Assembly: GCF_900188445.1 (NCBI RefSeq)
Contig: NZ_FZOR01000011.1
Location: 1-64,000, forward strand
DNA length: 64,000 nucleotides
Source of the DNA: Actinomadura meyerae
Lineage (GTDB): Bacteria > Actinomycetota > Actinomycetes > Streptosporangiales > Streptosporangiaceae
Direction of reading: 5' to 3'
The notes beneath the pieces were generated by a model, which ran no database searches, was not told the DNA's origin, and saw nothing but the letters and a program-made list of their open reading frames with translations. This document shows positions 47,484 through 57,700 of the stretch, piece by piece. A program made the position numbers and the translations under genes. Position 1 is the first letter of the stretch, and every line of letters starts with the position of its first letter.

Positions 47484-49564
47484 CAGTCGTCCGCGGGCTT
47501 GAAGTGCGCGTAGACCGGCTGCATCTCCTGGAAGACCTTGTCCCAGGCGGCCTCCGGCGCGCGCAGCAGGATCGCGTAGCCGTGGCCGTTCGCCACGAAC
47601 CCGCGGTTGAGGATGTGCACCCGGCCCCCGTCGCCGCTGTAGGTGAACTCCCAGTCGGCGGAGTCGTCGCCGTCGCCGGTGTCGCGGACGGGCGGGTGGT
47701 CGCCGGTCGGAGCGATCTTGATCCTCTTGTAGCCGGGGAACCCGGCACCGCCGCGCTCCTGCCGCCGCCAGTCGCCGATCGCGCTCTCGCCCGGATCGTC
47801 GGTCTGGCCGATCTGGATGTAGACCTTGCGGTCGGGCGAGTAGAAGAAGTCGCCGCCCTGCTTGCGCTCGGGACCGGTGTACCCCTTCGGGACGGGGACC
47901 GCGTAGCCGGTGCGGTCCTTGTGCAGGCGGAACCCGGCGGGCAGCCCGCCCGGCGACGCGCTCGCCGAGGCGGTGGACGACGCGCTCGACGCCCCGGCCG
48001 TGGCGAGCGTCGACGGCGCCGGGCCGCCGGACGGCGTGGCGGCGCCCTCCTTGCGGTCCCCCTTGTCGTCGTCGCCGCTGCTGGCGAGGGCGATGCTCGC
48101 GATGACCACGATGATGACCAGCACGATGGCGGCGACGATCAGCACGTTCCGGTTGGCGGCCAGCGCGGGCCGTGCGGACGGGTGGTGCGTCGTCGGCGGG
48201 AAGTGCGTGGCCGGGCCGGGCGGGTCCTGCTCGGAGGGGACCGTGTCGGAGCGGACGGCGCCGGCGGGCTCGGTGCGCGGCCCGGACCGCCATGACCTGA
48301 CCCGGTCGGGGTCGGGCGCGGTCTCGGCCGGGTCGCCGGCGCTCGCCCGGGTCGCCTCGCTCCCCCGGCCGCCCCGCTTCGCCGCGCGGGTCACTTCGGC
48401 GGGGAGGTCGAGGCTGGTCAGCTGGTCCGGCCGCGCCTCCTGGGCGTTCTCGGACGCCGGAGCCCGCGGTGACGACGCGGACCGTGCGGACGGAGCGGCC
48501 GGGGCCGATGGAGCCTGCGGGGCCGGCTCGGGGGCCTCCGGGCCGCCCTGCTCCTCCAGTTCCTCGGGGAGCGGCTGGTCGGGCGCGTACGTCTCCGGGT
48601 ACGGCTCGGCGTACGCCTCCGCGTACGGCCGCGACCGGTAGGCGGAGTCCTGGACGGTGCCCTGCGGGTCGGCGAGGTCGTCCATGGAGAACTCGACGGC
48701 CATGGTGCGCTGCGTGTCGACCGTCTCCTGGCGGACGATGTCGTCCAGCAGCGCGCCGGCCTCGATCGCGTCCATCCGCTGGTCGGGGTTCTTGCGCAGC
48801 AGCCCCTCGATGACCGGGACGAGCCGGCCGCCCTTCTCCGGCGGGTCGGGCTCCTCGGAGATCACCGCGACCAGCGCGGCCATCGGCTCGGGCCGCTCGA
48901 ACGGCGACCGGCCGTGCACCATCGCGTACAGCGTGACGCCGAGCGACCACAGGTCGGACGCCGGGCCGGCGACGCGGCCCCGCGCGCGCTCGGGCGCGAT
49001 GTAGGCGGGCGAGCCCATCACCAGGCCCGTCTGGGTGAGCGTGGCGTCCCCGGCGGCGGTCGCGATGCCGAAGTCGGTGAGCACCGCGCGCTCGCCCATC
49101 CGGCCGGTCCCGGTGATCAGCACGTTGCTCGGCTTGACGTCGCGGTGCAGGACCCCGGCGCCGTGCGCGGCGTGCAGCGCGGCGAGCATCTGCCGGCCGA
49201 TCTCGGCGGCGCGGCGCGGCTCCAGCGGACCGTCCTGCTTGATCACCTGGTCCAGCGAGCGGGCCTTGATCAGCTCCATGATGATCCACGGCCGGTCGTC
49301 CTCCTCGACGACGTCGTAGACCGTCACAACGCCGGGGTGGCCGAGCCGCGCGGCGGTGCGGGCCTCACGGAACGTGCGCTTGTGGTGCACGGCGCGTTCC
49401 TCATCGGTGAGACCATGCGGGAGGATGACCTCCTTCACCGCAACGTCACGACCGAGGACCTCATCGTGCGCCTGCCAGACCGTCCCCATGCCGCCTCGGC
49501 CGACCTGGGTCACCAGGCGGTAGCGGCGGGCGAGCAACCGCTCACCGGTGGGTTCATTTGGCAT
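47483..49564 (-). CDS. PknB-like serine/threonine kinase (first of three)
   Basis: The 693-residue protein has a kinase domain at residues 12-275 (GRGGMGTVWQAHDE, VAVKEVILP, HRDVKPSNVLI, TDFGIATAAGD), a long acidic, Pro-rich cytosolic linker with YAEAYAEPYPETYAPD (about 290-475), one membrane helix (VLIVAAIVLVIIVVIASIAL) and an outer domain of about 160 residues with GYAVPVPKGYTGPERKQGGD and YSPDRKVYIQIGQTDDPGES. The outer domains of the first two kinases are alike in length and strand pattern. ATG 49564 starts the protein; a short in-frame extension upstream to 49618 was not used. It is divergent from lysX, so envelope stress may control both. Confidence 0.9.
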   Translation of the reverse strand: MPNEPTGERLLARRYRLVTQVGRGGMGTVWQAHDEVLGRDVAVKEVILPHGLTDEERAVHHKRTFREARTAARLGHPGVVTVYDVVEEDDRPWIIMELIKARSLDQVIKQDGPLEPRRAAEIGRQMLAALHAAHGAGVLHRDVKPSNVLITGTGRMGERAVLTDFGIATAAGDATLTQTGLVMGSPAYIAPERARGRVAGPASDLWSLGVTLYAMVHGRSPFERPEPMAALVAVISEEPDPPEKGGRLVPVIEGLLRKNPDQRMDAIEAGALLDDIVRQETVDTQRTMAVEFSMDDLADPQGTVQDSAYRSRPYAEAYAEPYPETYAPDQPLPEELEEQGGPEAPEPAPQAPSAPAAPSARSASSPRAPASENAQEARPDQLTSLDLPAEVTRAAKRGGRGSEATRASAGDPAETAPDPDRVRSWRSGPRTEPAGAVRSDTVPSEQDPPGPATHFPPTTHHPSARPALAANRNVLIVAAIVLVIIVVIASIALASSGDDDKGDRKEGAATPSGGPAPSTLATAGASSASSTASASASPGGLPAGFRLHKDRTGYAVPVPKGYTGPERKQGGDFFYSPDRKVYIQIGQTDDPGESAIGDWRRQERGGAGFPGYKRIKIAPTGDHPPVRDTGDGDDSADWEFTYSGDGGRVHILNRGFVANGHGYAILLRAPEAAWDKVFQEMQPVYAHFKPADD

Positions 49565-49752
49565 ATCCGCGACCATATCGACTTTTGCTGACAACCTTGG
49601 ACCGAGCTTGCAAGCCACATCCCCCTATCCGTACGACGTCCGGCACCATCCCGAGGTTCGCCGCCGGACGGGCCCCCGCCGCGGACGAAAGCGTGATGGA
49701 CGTGACACCCGGTAAAAAGAACAGAGCCGAACCACGCGGGGACCGGGGGGGC

Positions 49753-52700
49753 ATGACGGAGAAGGAGCCGCCGGGCACGGGCACGGGCGGCCTGCGGGGC
49801 GAGTGGGAGCGCCTCATCCAGGCCGCACCCACGATCTTCTTCTGGTACACCCGACTCTCCGGGATCCTGTCGCTGCTCGCGTGGGTCTCCTATGGTCTCA
49901 TCCTCGAGATAGCCGATATCTGGGCGCTGCGCTGGATCGGCTACCTCGGCTGGTTCCCCAGCGTCCCCGTCGGGCTGCTGTGGATCCTGCTGTCGATGGG
50001 CGTCCGGCGGCGCAAGAAGGCCGCCTGGCGGATCCTCCTGCTGATCTTCTGCCTGCCCACGGCGCTCGGCGTCACCGCCGTGCTGACCACGCTGTTCAAC
50101 CCGGAGCGGCCCACCCCCGTCGGGCTGATCGTCACGGCCGCCGTGTACCTGGCCGTGCTCGGCCTGCTGATCTCCGCGCGCGGCGAGTTCACCACCCTCC
50201 CGGACCGTGCCAACCGGCGGCTCGCGACCATCGTCTTCACCAGCCTCCTGATCGTGACCTGCGGGATCGGCACGTTCCTCGTCACCGTGACCGACGGCAA
50301 CCGCAGCGGCGACCTGTGGACGCATCCGCTCTACGCGATCGCGCAGACCGTCCTCGGGCCGCGCGTCACCGGCAAGCCGATCGACGTCGCCGTGCCGTTC
50401 TGGGTCGACGCGATCCTGTGGAGCCTCGGTACCGGGCTGCTGATCGTCACGTTCTGGGCGCTGTTCAAACCGGGGCGGCGCGACCCCGTCCTGTCCCCCG
50501 GCGAGGAGCTGTCGGCGCGCGCGCTGCTCGCCGAGTACGGCGACCAGGACTCGCTCGGCTACTTCGCGCTGCGCCGCGACAAGGACGTCATGGTCGCGCC
50601 GAACGGTAAGGCGGCCATCGCCTACCGGGTCGAGGGTTCGGTCTCCCTCGCCAGCGGCGACCCCCTCGGCGACCCCGAGTCCTGGGACCAGGCCATCGAG
50701 GCGTGGCTGGAGGAGTGCCGCGCGCACGCGTGGATCCCCGGCGCCGTCAGCGTCGGCGAGCGCGCCGCCCACATCTACAAGCGGCACGGGTTCGACGCGC
50801 TGGAGCTCGGCGACGAGGCCATCATCGACCTCACCGACTTCAACCTCGACGGGCGCGAGATGCGGCAGGTGCGGCAGGCCGTCCGGCGCGTCGAGCGGGC
50901 CGGGTACACGGTCCGGATCCGGCGGCACGCGCAGATCCCCGGCTGGGAGATGGCCAAGCTCATCCGCAGCGCCGACGCCTGGCGCGGCGAGGAGACCGAG
51001 CGCGGCTTCTCCATGGCGCTCGGCCGGCTCGGCGACCCCACCGACGGGCGCTGCGTCATGGTCGAGGCGTTCGACGCGCACGGGGAGCTGCGCGGCCTGC
51101 TCAGCTTCGTCCCGTGGGGGCGGGCCGGGCTGTCGCTCGACCTGATGCGCCGCGACCGGCTCGCCGAGAACGGCCTCAACGAGTACATGGTCGCCAAGCT
51201 CGCCGAGAAGGCCGCCGCGATCGGCGCGCAGCAGCTGTCGCTCAACTTCGCGATGCTGCGCTCGGCGTTCGAGCGCGGCTCCCAGATCGGCGCCGGGCCC
51301 GTCGCGCGCCTCTACTACAAGTTCCTGTCGTTCGCGTCGAAGTTCTGGCAGCTCGAATCGCTGTACCTGTCGAACGCCAAGTACATGCCGCACTGGCGGC
51401 CCCGCTTCATCTGCTACACGCAGAGCCGCCACCTCGTCCGGCTCGGCCTCGCCTACGCGCGCGCCGAGGGGTTCCTGCCGAGCTTCAACCGGCCGAAGCT
51501 CGACCGGGCCGCCGCGATGGTCCCGTCCACCGACCTCGTCGACAAGATCCACGAGATCGAGGAGGCGGCGGACGCGGCCCGCGCCCCGCAGCGGCGGCTG
51601 TCGGAGCAGGAGCGGGTGCGGCACGCCAAGCTCGACCAGATCCGCGCCGCCGGGATGGAGCCGTACGCGCTCGGCTGCGAGCGCACCGACTTCGCCGCCG
51701 GGATCCGCGACCGCTTCCCCGGCCTCGCCCCCGACACGCGCACCGGCACCGAGGTCGCCATCGCGGGACGGGTCGTGCTCGCCCGCGAGCACGGCCGGCT
51801 GATCTTCGTCACGCTGCGGGACGAGACCGCCGACCTGCAGGTCATGCTGACCGCCGACGCGCTCGGCGAGGAGTCGCTGCGCCACTGGAAGACGCTCATC
51901 GACCTCGGCGACCAGGTCGGGGTGCGCGGCGAGGTCGTCACGTCGCGGCGCGGGGAGCTGTCGGTGCTCGCCGCGTCCTGGACGCTCGCCGCGAAGTGCC
52001 TGCGCCCGCTGCCGAACAAGAGCTCCGGGCTGTCGGACCCCGAGGCCCGCGTCCGGCAGCGGTACGTCGACTTCATCGTGAACGACGAGTCCCGCCGGAT
52101 GCTGCGGATGCGCGGCGACGCCATCGCCGCCGTCCGCGAGGGGCTGCGCGACCGCGGCTACCTCGAGGTCGAGACGCCGATGCTCCAGCCCGTCCACGGC
52201 GGCGCCGCCGCGCGGCCGTTCACGACCCGCATCAACGCCTACAACATGCAGCTCTACCTGCGGATCGCGCCCGAGCTGTACCTGAAGCGGCTGCTGGTCG
52301 GCGGGGTCGGGCGCGTCTTCGAGCTGAACCGCAACTTCCGCAACGAGGGCGTGTCGCAGAAGCACAACCCCGAGTTCACAATGCTGGAGGCGTACGAGCC
52401 GTACGGCGACTACGACACGATGGCGGAGCTGACCCGCTCCCTCGTCGTGGACGCGGCCCGCGCCGCCCTCGGTACCACCGTCGTCGTCCGGGACGGCGTC
52501 GAGTACGACCTCGCCGAGCCCTGGCACGAGATCACCGTCTACGAGTCGGTGTCGAAGGCCCTCGGTGAGGAGGTCACCCCGGGGACGCCCGCGGACGTGG
52601 TCCGCGGCTTCGCCGAGCGGCACGGGCTGAACGCCGACCCGCAGTGGGGGCAGGGGAAGGTCGTCCAGGAGCTGTTCGAGGAGCTCGTCGAGGAGCAGCT

Positions 52701-53064
52701 GACGGCGCCGACGTTCGTCCGCGACTACCCGGCCGAGACGTCCCCGCTGACCCGCCCGCACCGCGCCGACCCGCGGCTCGCCGAGAAGTGGGACCTGATC
52801 GTCTTCGGCCTGGAGCTGGGCACCGCCTACTCCGAGCTGATCGACCCGATCCTGCAGCGCAAGCGGCTCACCGAGCAGTCGCTGCAGGCGGCGGGCGGCG
52901 ACCCGGAGGCCATGGAGCTCGACGAGGACTTCCTGCGCGCCCTGGAGTACGCGATGCCGCCCGCCGGCGGCATGGGCATGGGCATCGACCGGCTGCTGAT
53001 CACCCTCACGGGCCGCAGCATCCGGGAGACGATCCCGTTCCCGCTGGTGCGCCCCGGTTCCTAG
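49753..53064 (+). CDS. lysX: Bifunctional lysylphosphatidylglycerol synthetase / lysyl-tRNA ligase
   Basis: The 1103-residue protein fuses an MprF-like membrane region (about residues 25-260, with WVSYGLILEIADIWALRWIG), a DUF2156 aminoacyl-transferase domain (about 265-560, RDKDVMVAPNGKAAIAYRVE and GFSMALGRLGDP), an OB-fold (about 625-715) and a class II lysyl-tRNA synthetase core with motif 2 (FRNEGVSQKHNPEFTMLEAY) and motif 3 (GMGMGIDRLLITLTG). The synthetase charges tRNA with lysine and the membrane part transfers it to phosphatidylglycerol, giving resistance to cationic peptides. GGGGGG precedes the chosen ATG; ATG 49696 is possible. It is one of the best-defined genes here. Confidence 0.95.
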   Translation: MTEKEPPGTGTGGLRGEWERLIQAAPTIFFWYTRLSGILSLLAWVSYGLILEIADIWALRWIGYLGWFPSVPVGLLWILLSMGVRRRKKAAWRILLLIFCLPTALGVTAVLTTLFNPERPTPVGLIVTAAVYLAVLGLLISARGEFTTLPDRANRRLATIVFTSLLIVTCGIGTFLVTVTDGNRSGDLWTHPLYAIAQTVLGPRVTGKPIDVAVPFWVDAILWSLGTGLLIVTFWALFKPGRRDPVLSPGEELSARALLAEYGDQDSLGYFALRRDKDVMVAPNGKAAIAYRVEGSVSLASGDPLGDPESWDQAIEAWLEECRAHAWIPGAVSVGERAAHIYKRHGFDALELGDEAIIDLTDFNLDGREMRQVRQAVRRVERAGYTVRIRRHAQIPGWEMAKLIRSADAWRGEETERGFSMALGRLGDPTDGRCVMVEAFDAHGELRGLLSFVPWGRAGLSLDLMRRDRLAENGLNEYMVAKLAEKAAAIGAQQLSLNFAMLRSAFERGSQIGAGPVARLYYKFLSFASKFWQLESLYLSNAKYMPHWRPRFICYTQSRHLVRLGLAYARAEGFLPSFNRPKLDRAAAMVPSTDLVDKIHEIEEAADAARAPQRRLSEQERVRHAKLDQIRAAGMEPYALGCERTDFAAGIRDRFPGLAPDTRTGTEVAIAGRVVLAREHGRLIFVTLRDETADLQVMLTADALGEESLRHWKTLIDLGDQVGVRGEVVTSRRGELSVLAASWTLAAKCLRPLPNKSSGLSDPEARVRQRYVDFIVNDESRRMLRMRGDAIAAVREGLRDRGYLEVETPMLQPVHGGAAARPFTTRINAYNMQLYLRIAPELYLKRLLVGGVGRVFELNRNFRNEGVSQKHNPEFTMLEAYEPYGDYDTMAELTRSLVVDAARAALGTTVVVRDGVEYDLAEPWHEITVYESVSKALGEEVTPGTPADVVRGFAERHGLNADPQWGQGKVVQELFEELVEEQLTAPTFVRDYPAETSPLTRPHRADPRLAEKWDLIVFGLELGTAYSELIDPILQRKRLTEQSLQAAGGDPEAMELDEDFLRALEYAMPPAGGMGMGIDRLLITLTGRSIRETIPFPLVRPGS

Positions 53065-53567
53065 AGGGTGCGCGGGACGGGCCGGTAGCCCTGCTCGGCG
53101 AGCCAGGCGCGCGCCGCGCCCCGCCGGGCGTCCTCGCCTTCGGGCAGGGCGCCCGGCGGGATCGGCAGCCAGCGCCACGGGTCCGCCGGGGACGCCTCGT
53201 CCTCCGGCAGGACGTCGCCGCGCTCCAGGTCGAGCAGGTGGCCGCCGTCGTCGAGGGCCGCCGCGACGGCGCCGAGGTCGACCGGCAGCGGGCCGAGCGG
53301 TTCGGCGGGCGGGGCGCCGTCGAGCGCGGCGGCGAGTTCGGCGGCCAGCTCGGCGTCGCCCGGCAGGCCGCGCGTTCGCAGGCCGTCCAGGCAGGCGCGG
53401 GCGAGCGCGCCGTCGCCGCCGTCCCGGGACAGCGCGGCGAGCAGCACGTCACCCGCGTACTGGAGCACCGGATCGAGCGGACGCCCCCGGAGGACCGAGG
53501 TGTCGCCGTCGCCCCGATGGGCGGCGGCCCGCAACCGCGCCAGCGCCTCCTCGTCCCATTCCGTCAC
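53061..53567 (-). CDS. Hypothetical protein
   Basis: The 168-residue protein is acidic and leucine/alanine-rich with probable helical repeats (WDEEALARLRAAAHRGDGDT, VLQYAGDVLLAALSRDGG) and ends WRWLPIPPGALPEGED then AWLAEQGYRPVPRTL. It may be a small TPR- or Sel1-like protein. The GTG start at 53567 gives the natural boundary but has no ribosome binding site. Its stop codon overlaps that of lysX on the other strand. The family is not recognised. Confidence 0.65.
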   Translation of the reverse strand: MTEWDEEALARLRAAAHRGDGDTSVLRGRPLDPVLQYAGDVLLAALSRDGGDGALARACLDGLRTRGLPGDAELAAELAAALDGAPPAEPLGPLPVDLGAVAAALDDGGHLLDLERGDVLPEDEASPADPWRWLPIPPGALPEGEDARRGAARAWLAEQGYRPVPRTL

Positions 53568-53608
53568 ATGACATTTGTACAGACATCCGCTGACATCAGT
53601 ACCCGAAT

Positions 53609-54019
53609 TCACCGAGCGCGCTTGTCCTCGACATGGAGCACGGAGAGTTCCCGGGCGTCCTGATCGCGTTTGCTCCGCCCGAACAGGCCCACGACCAGAT
53701 CGTCCGCGGCTTCCTCGACCTCGTCCGGAGCGACATAGGTGAGGATGTCGCCGTGGTGCCCGTACACGGCCCATCCGGGGGCCGCGTCGAGGTCGATCGT
53801 CCCGAAGTCACCGGCCGGGGTGCCCCCGTGAACGGGCCCGTACTCGCGCAGCAGTGCCACCGCCTGGGCGCTCAGATCGTCCTCGGGCTCCATCAGGATC
53901 ACGCACGTGCCGTGCTCGAACAGGACCCACGACTTCTCGTCGCCCAGAATGACGTCCCGCCACACCTGGACCAGTTCTCCGGTCACCATGCGGGCGATTC
54001 TGCCGGTCGCCACCGACAC
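53609..54019 (-). CDS. Hypothetical protein
   Basis: The protein is about 136 residues and acidic, with VTGELVQVWRDVILGDEKSW, WVLFEHGTCVILMEPEDDLS and AVYGHHGDILTYVAPDEVEE. No membrane helix or signal peptide is visible. It follows the GNAT gene closely and probably shares its transcript. The GTG at 54019 has AAAGG nine bases upstream; GTG 54028 and ATG 53989 are alternatives. Similar small proteins occur in many actinobacteria, but I cannot name the family. Confidence 0.65.
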   Translation of the reverse strand: MSVATGRIARMVTGELVQVWRDVILGDEKSWVLFEHGTCVILMEPEDDLSAQAVALLREYGPVHGGTPAGDFGTIDLDAAPGWAVYGHHGDILTYVAPDEVEEAADDLVVGLFGRSKRDQDARELSVLHVEDKRAR

Positions 54020-54031
54020 TTCGCACACCCT

Positions 54032-54778
54032 TTACCGCCGCCCGGCGCTCCGGTAGTGGTAGGTGCGCATTTCGGTGAAGCCCGCCCGCGCGTAGAGCCG
54101 CGACGCCGCCGCATTCCCGCGTTCGACCTGGAGGTACATGCGGTCGGCATCGTTCGCGTCCGCCCAGCCGGCCAGCGCGGACAACACATTCCGGGCGGCG
54201 CCTTTCCCGCGCGCCTCGGGAAGCGTCGCCATGCTGAAAACGCCCGCCCACCCGGAATCGAGCACCGCCCGGCCGACCGCGACGACATCGTCTCCGATCA
54301 GCGCGGACACGTAGGCGGACGGCAGGTCCACGCGGGCCAGCATCTCCCACTCGGCGGCGGACTCGCCGTTCACCGCCTGCCAGGCGGCATACCACGCGCG
54401 CGTCGGACGCTCGTCCACTCTGGCATTCAGCGTGCTTTCGAGTTCGCGGACGCGTGCGGTGCTCGCGGCGCGCAATGACACGGGGCTGTGCCGCCGATAA
54501 CCCCGCCGTTCGAGAAGGTCGTCGAGCCCCTCAGGGCACACCCCAGGAGTGAGCTGGAATCGCGGCACCGCGCCATGGGCGGCATAGAACTCCTCCGCCG
54601 CGACGACCCTGCGTTCCATCTCGCCCGGCCCGGCCGCGCCATGCGGAAGCGCCGCCCCCACCCACCACGAGCCTTCGGGGGCGAGCCGCAGCAGCCATCC
54701 GCCGGCGTCCTCGACCCGCTCCGCCGGCTGGCCGCGCGCCGCCTTCTCCTGGAGAGACCGCACGAGTTCGCCGACCAT
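54032..54778 (-). CDS. GNAT family N-acetyltransferase
   Basis: The 248-residue protein has an N-terminal domain of about 120 residues (LVRSLQEKAARGQPAERVED, WLLRLAPEGSWWVG) and a C-terminal GNAT domain. The acetyl-CoA loop is ATLPEARGKGAARNVLSALA (R-G-K-G-A) at about residues 185-204, and NAAASRLYARAGFTEMRTYH is the last motif. The two-domain layout recalls the mycothiol synthase-like branch, but the full duplicate of that enzyme is not present. It lies six bases past the large helicase-like gene and is probably cotranscribed with it. Confidence 0.86.
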   Translation of the reverse strand: MVGELVRSLQEKAARGQPAERVEDAGGWLLRLAPEGSWWVGAALPHGAAGPGEMERRVVAAEEFYAAHGAVPRFQLTPGVCPEGLDDLLERRGYRRHSPVSLRAASTARVRELESTLNARVDERPTRAWYAAWQAVNGESAAEWEMLARVDLPSAYVSALIGDDVVAVGRAVLDSGWAGVFSMATLPEARGKGAARNVLSALAGWADANDADRMYLQVERGNAAASRLYARAGFTEMRTYHYRSAGRR

Positions 54779-54784
54779 CAGAGG

Positions 54785-57700
54785 TCAGTCCTCCGCCTGC
54801 TGCCGGTAGGTCTCCACGGCGTAGCGGAGCCGCGCGCCGACGAGGAGCGCCTCATCCTCGGGGCAGGCGAGGAGCCGCGCGACCAGCTCGACGAGCTGGT
54901 CATCGCTGAGGTCCGGCTCCCGCTCGGCGATCCGCCCGACGATCTCGACCAGCTCGGGCCGCTTGTAACTCACGATCGACTGCCCGCGCCGCACCTTCGC
55001 GTGCTCCCCGGAGCCGTCCCGCTGCGGCGGCACGTCCACGGGCTGCGTCTCGTCCGCCGGACGCGGCGAACTCGGAGAGGGAGGCGGCACGGGCGGTCCC
55101 TGCTCCTCCGGAGGATGCGGCGCCCCGGACCGAAGCGGCGAGTCCAACCGGCGCGGCGGCATGGGCCGACGCCGCGACTCCGGCGGCCGCGGCACGTCTG
55201 GGGGTCCCTGCACCTCCGGCGGACGCGGCACCCCGCGCCGACGAGGCGAGTCCGGCGCGCGAGGCGGCATCGGCGGGCCCTGCGGGTCGTCCAGCGGGCG
55301 CTGCCTCTCCAGCGAACGCGGGGGAACCGGTCGGCGCGGAGGCGGCCCCGGGGGACGCTGCGACTCCATCGAAGGCCGCGTCTCAGCCGGAGGTCGCGGA
55401 GCATCCTGCGGGCGTGGGGGCTCCTGTGGGCGCGGGGGCTCCTGCGGGGCCTGCCGCTCCAGTGATCGTGGCGGAACCGGTCGGCGCGGTGGTCCGGCCG
55501 GGCGCCGTGGCTCCGCAGGAGGCTGTGGCTCGGGCTGGCGTGGGGCTTCCTGCAGGCGTGGGGGGTTCTGGACGCGTGGGGCCTCGTGCTCGCGCGGGGT
55601 TTCCTTCGGGTGCGGGGCTGGGGGGTGCTGGGGCTTCGGGGGCGGGTGGGGGCCGGGGGTGCCCCACAGGGCGGGGATATTCGGCGTTGCAGGGGGACGG
55701 CGCTCCGGTTCCGGGGGCTCGGGCGTCGTGTCCGGGCGTCGGGGAGGGGGGCCTGTCGGGGGGCGTCGGGGTGGGGCGGCCTCGGGTGGGTTCGGGCGCG
55801 GAGCGTCCAGGCGGCGGGGCGGGACGCGGCGGGCGCCGGGCTCGTTCGCTTCGCGTGAGGGCAGGGACGGGGCGTCCAGGCGGCGGGGCGGGGTCTTCGC
55901 CCGGGGCGGTTCCTGCTCCGTCTCGTCGCGGGGGGCGGTCAGGGCGGTGAAAAGGGTGGTCGTCGGGGTGATCGCCTCGTGCAGGTGGGGTGGGAGGCGG
56001 GTGGCGGGGAGGGGGCCCTCGGGGGGCGGGAGGTCGGCACCGGCGGGGCCGACGAGGATGGCGCGGGGTGCCAGCCAGAGGAGGAACAGGGCCTCGGCGC
56101 CGGCCTCGTGCTCGCCGTCCACGATGACGGCGTCGAACGAGTCGGGTTCGGGCGGCAGGACGTCCGGGATGCGCCAGAGCGGGAGGATCCAGGCGGGGAC
56201 GTCGGCGAGGTCGGCGGCGGCCGTCCACGCCTGGGCGGTGGTGAGGGCGGCGCGGGCCTCGGCGAGTTCCTCTTCGGCGGCGGCCAGTTCGGTGCGGGCG
56301 GGCGGCGGGGTGGCGGCGGCGCGGCGGGCCCAGGCCCAGGCGTCGTCCCAGCGGCGGGTGCGGTCGTGCCAGGCCTCGTCGCCGTCGGTGGCGATCATGA
56401 GGTTGGCGAGGTCGGGGTGGACGGCGCGGACGCGGTCGAGGAGCTCGGTGCAGCGGATCTGCAGGGAGCGCTCGTGGCGGGCCTCGGCGAGAGCGCCGAG
56501 GGCGCGGCCGTAGGCGGCGGCGTCGCGGGCCTCGATCGCGGCGATGGCGGCGCCCAGCTCGGGGGGATCGTCGGCGTGCGGGGGGCCGATCGAGTCGCGG
56601 AGGGCGTCGAGGTCGGCGGTGGCGCGGTTGACGCCGAGCCCTTCGAGGGCGTTGCGGAGGGCGGTGGCGTAGGCGTGCCACTGCGCCGGGTGGTTGATGG
56701 ACACGCCGAAGCCGTGCCGGTCGAGGAGCGTGCGCGTCGAGTCGACGGCGGGCATGGCGTCCCGGACGCGGGCGAGGCGGGCGTGGGCGCGGACGAACCG
56801 GGCGATGCGCTCGGCGGGCGGGAGGTCGGCGGGGAAGGAGATGCCCGCGGCCTCCCAGACGTACTGGAGCTCGCGGCAGGTGATCCGCACCATGAGGTCG
56901 GTGTGGACGAGGTGGAGCAGCTCGGCCGTGGTGGGCGCGGCGCCGTCCACGGTGACGGTGGCGAGGAGCGTCTCGGCCTGGCGCTGGGCCGCGGAGCGCA
57001 GGGGCCCGCGCTTGAGGGTGCCGCCGCCGGCGAGGTAGCCGCGCAGGTCCTGCGCGGCTGCGGCGAGGCCGCGCAGGTCGGCGTCGGCGGGCAGCTCGAC
57101 GCGGTGGCGGCCGAGCCCGGCGAGGGCGCGCTCGGCCCACTGGGCGCGGTCCGTCATCTCCACGACGCGGGCCCAGATGAGCGGGCGGCGCTCGGCGAGC
57201 GCGTCGCTGAACGCGCGGACGGCGAGGTCGGCGGGGTTCCAGCCGCCGGGGTGGCCGTCCAGGCCGAGGTCGCGGAGCGCGGCGGCGACGATGGACGCGT
57301 CGCCGTCGAGGCGGGCGAGGAGGGTGACGTCGCTGTCGCGGAGGCGCTGCGACAGGTCCGTGCGGGCGCGCTCGGCGCGCTCGGCGGCGGCCTGCTCCGC
57401 CTCGATCAGCGTGCGCACGTAGGCGGCGCTGGGCAGCGCGCCCGGGTCGACGTCGCGCTGCGCGGTGCGGGCCTTGCGCTCGGGGCTCTCCTCGGCGAGC
57501 AGGACGACCAGCTCCGCCGCCTCGGACCGGGAGATCGGCGGGGTCGGCGGCAGGTCGGGCCGGACGGGCAGCCACGACAGCTCGGGGTCCTCGTCGCGGC
57601 GGTCGGGCGCGGGCGCGGCGGACTCGCCGTCCAGCCGCTCGGCGAGTTCGGTGACGCGCCGCGCGGCGGCCTTCTCGCGCTCGGCCGGGGCGGCGGCGTC

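Noticed and set aside
47484..49289. Upstream extension of the second kinase frame
   Set aside because: The open frame continues across the first kinase gene in another phase, but the sequence is Arg/Ala-rich. The ATG at 47483 starts the kinase domain.
49510..53178. 1222-codon minus-strand open frame over lysX
   Set aside because: It is the antisense shadow of lysX, with Gly/Arg/Pro/Val-rich text and no motif.
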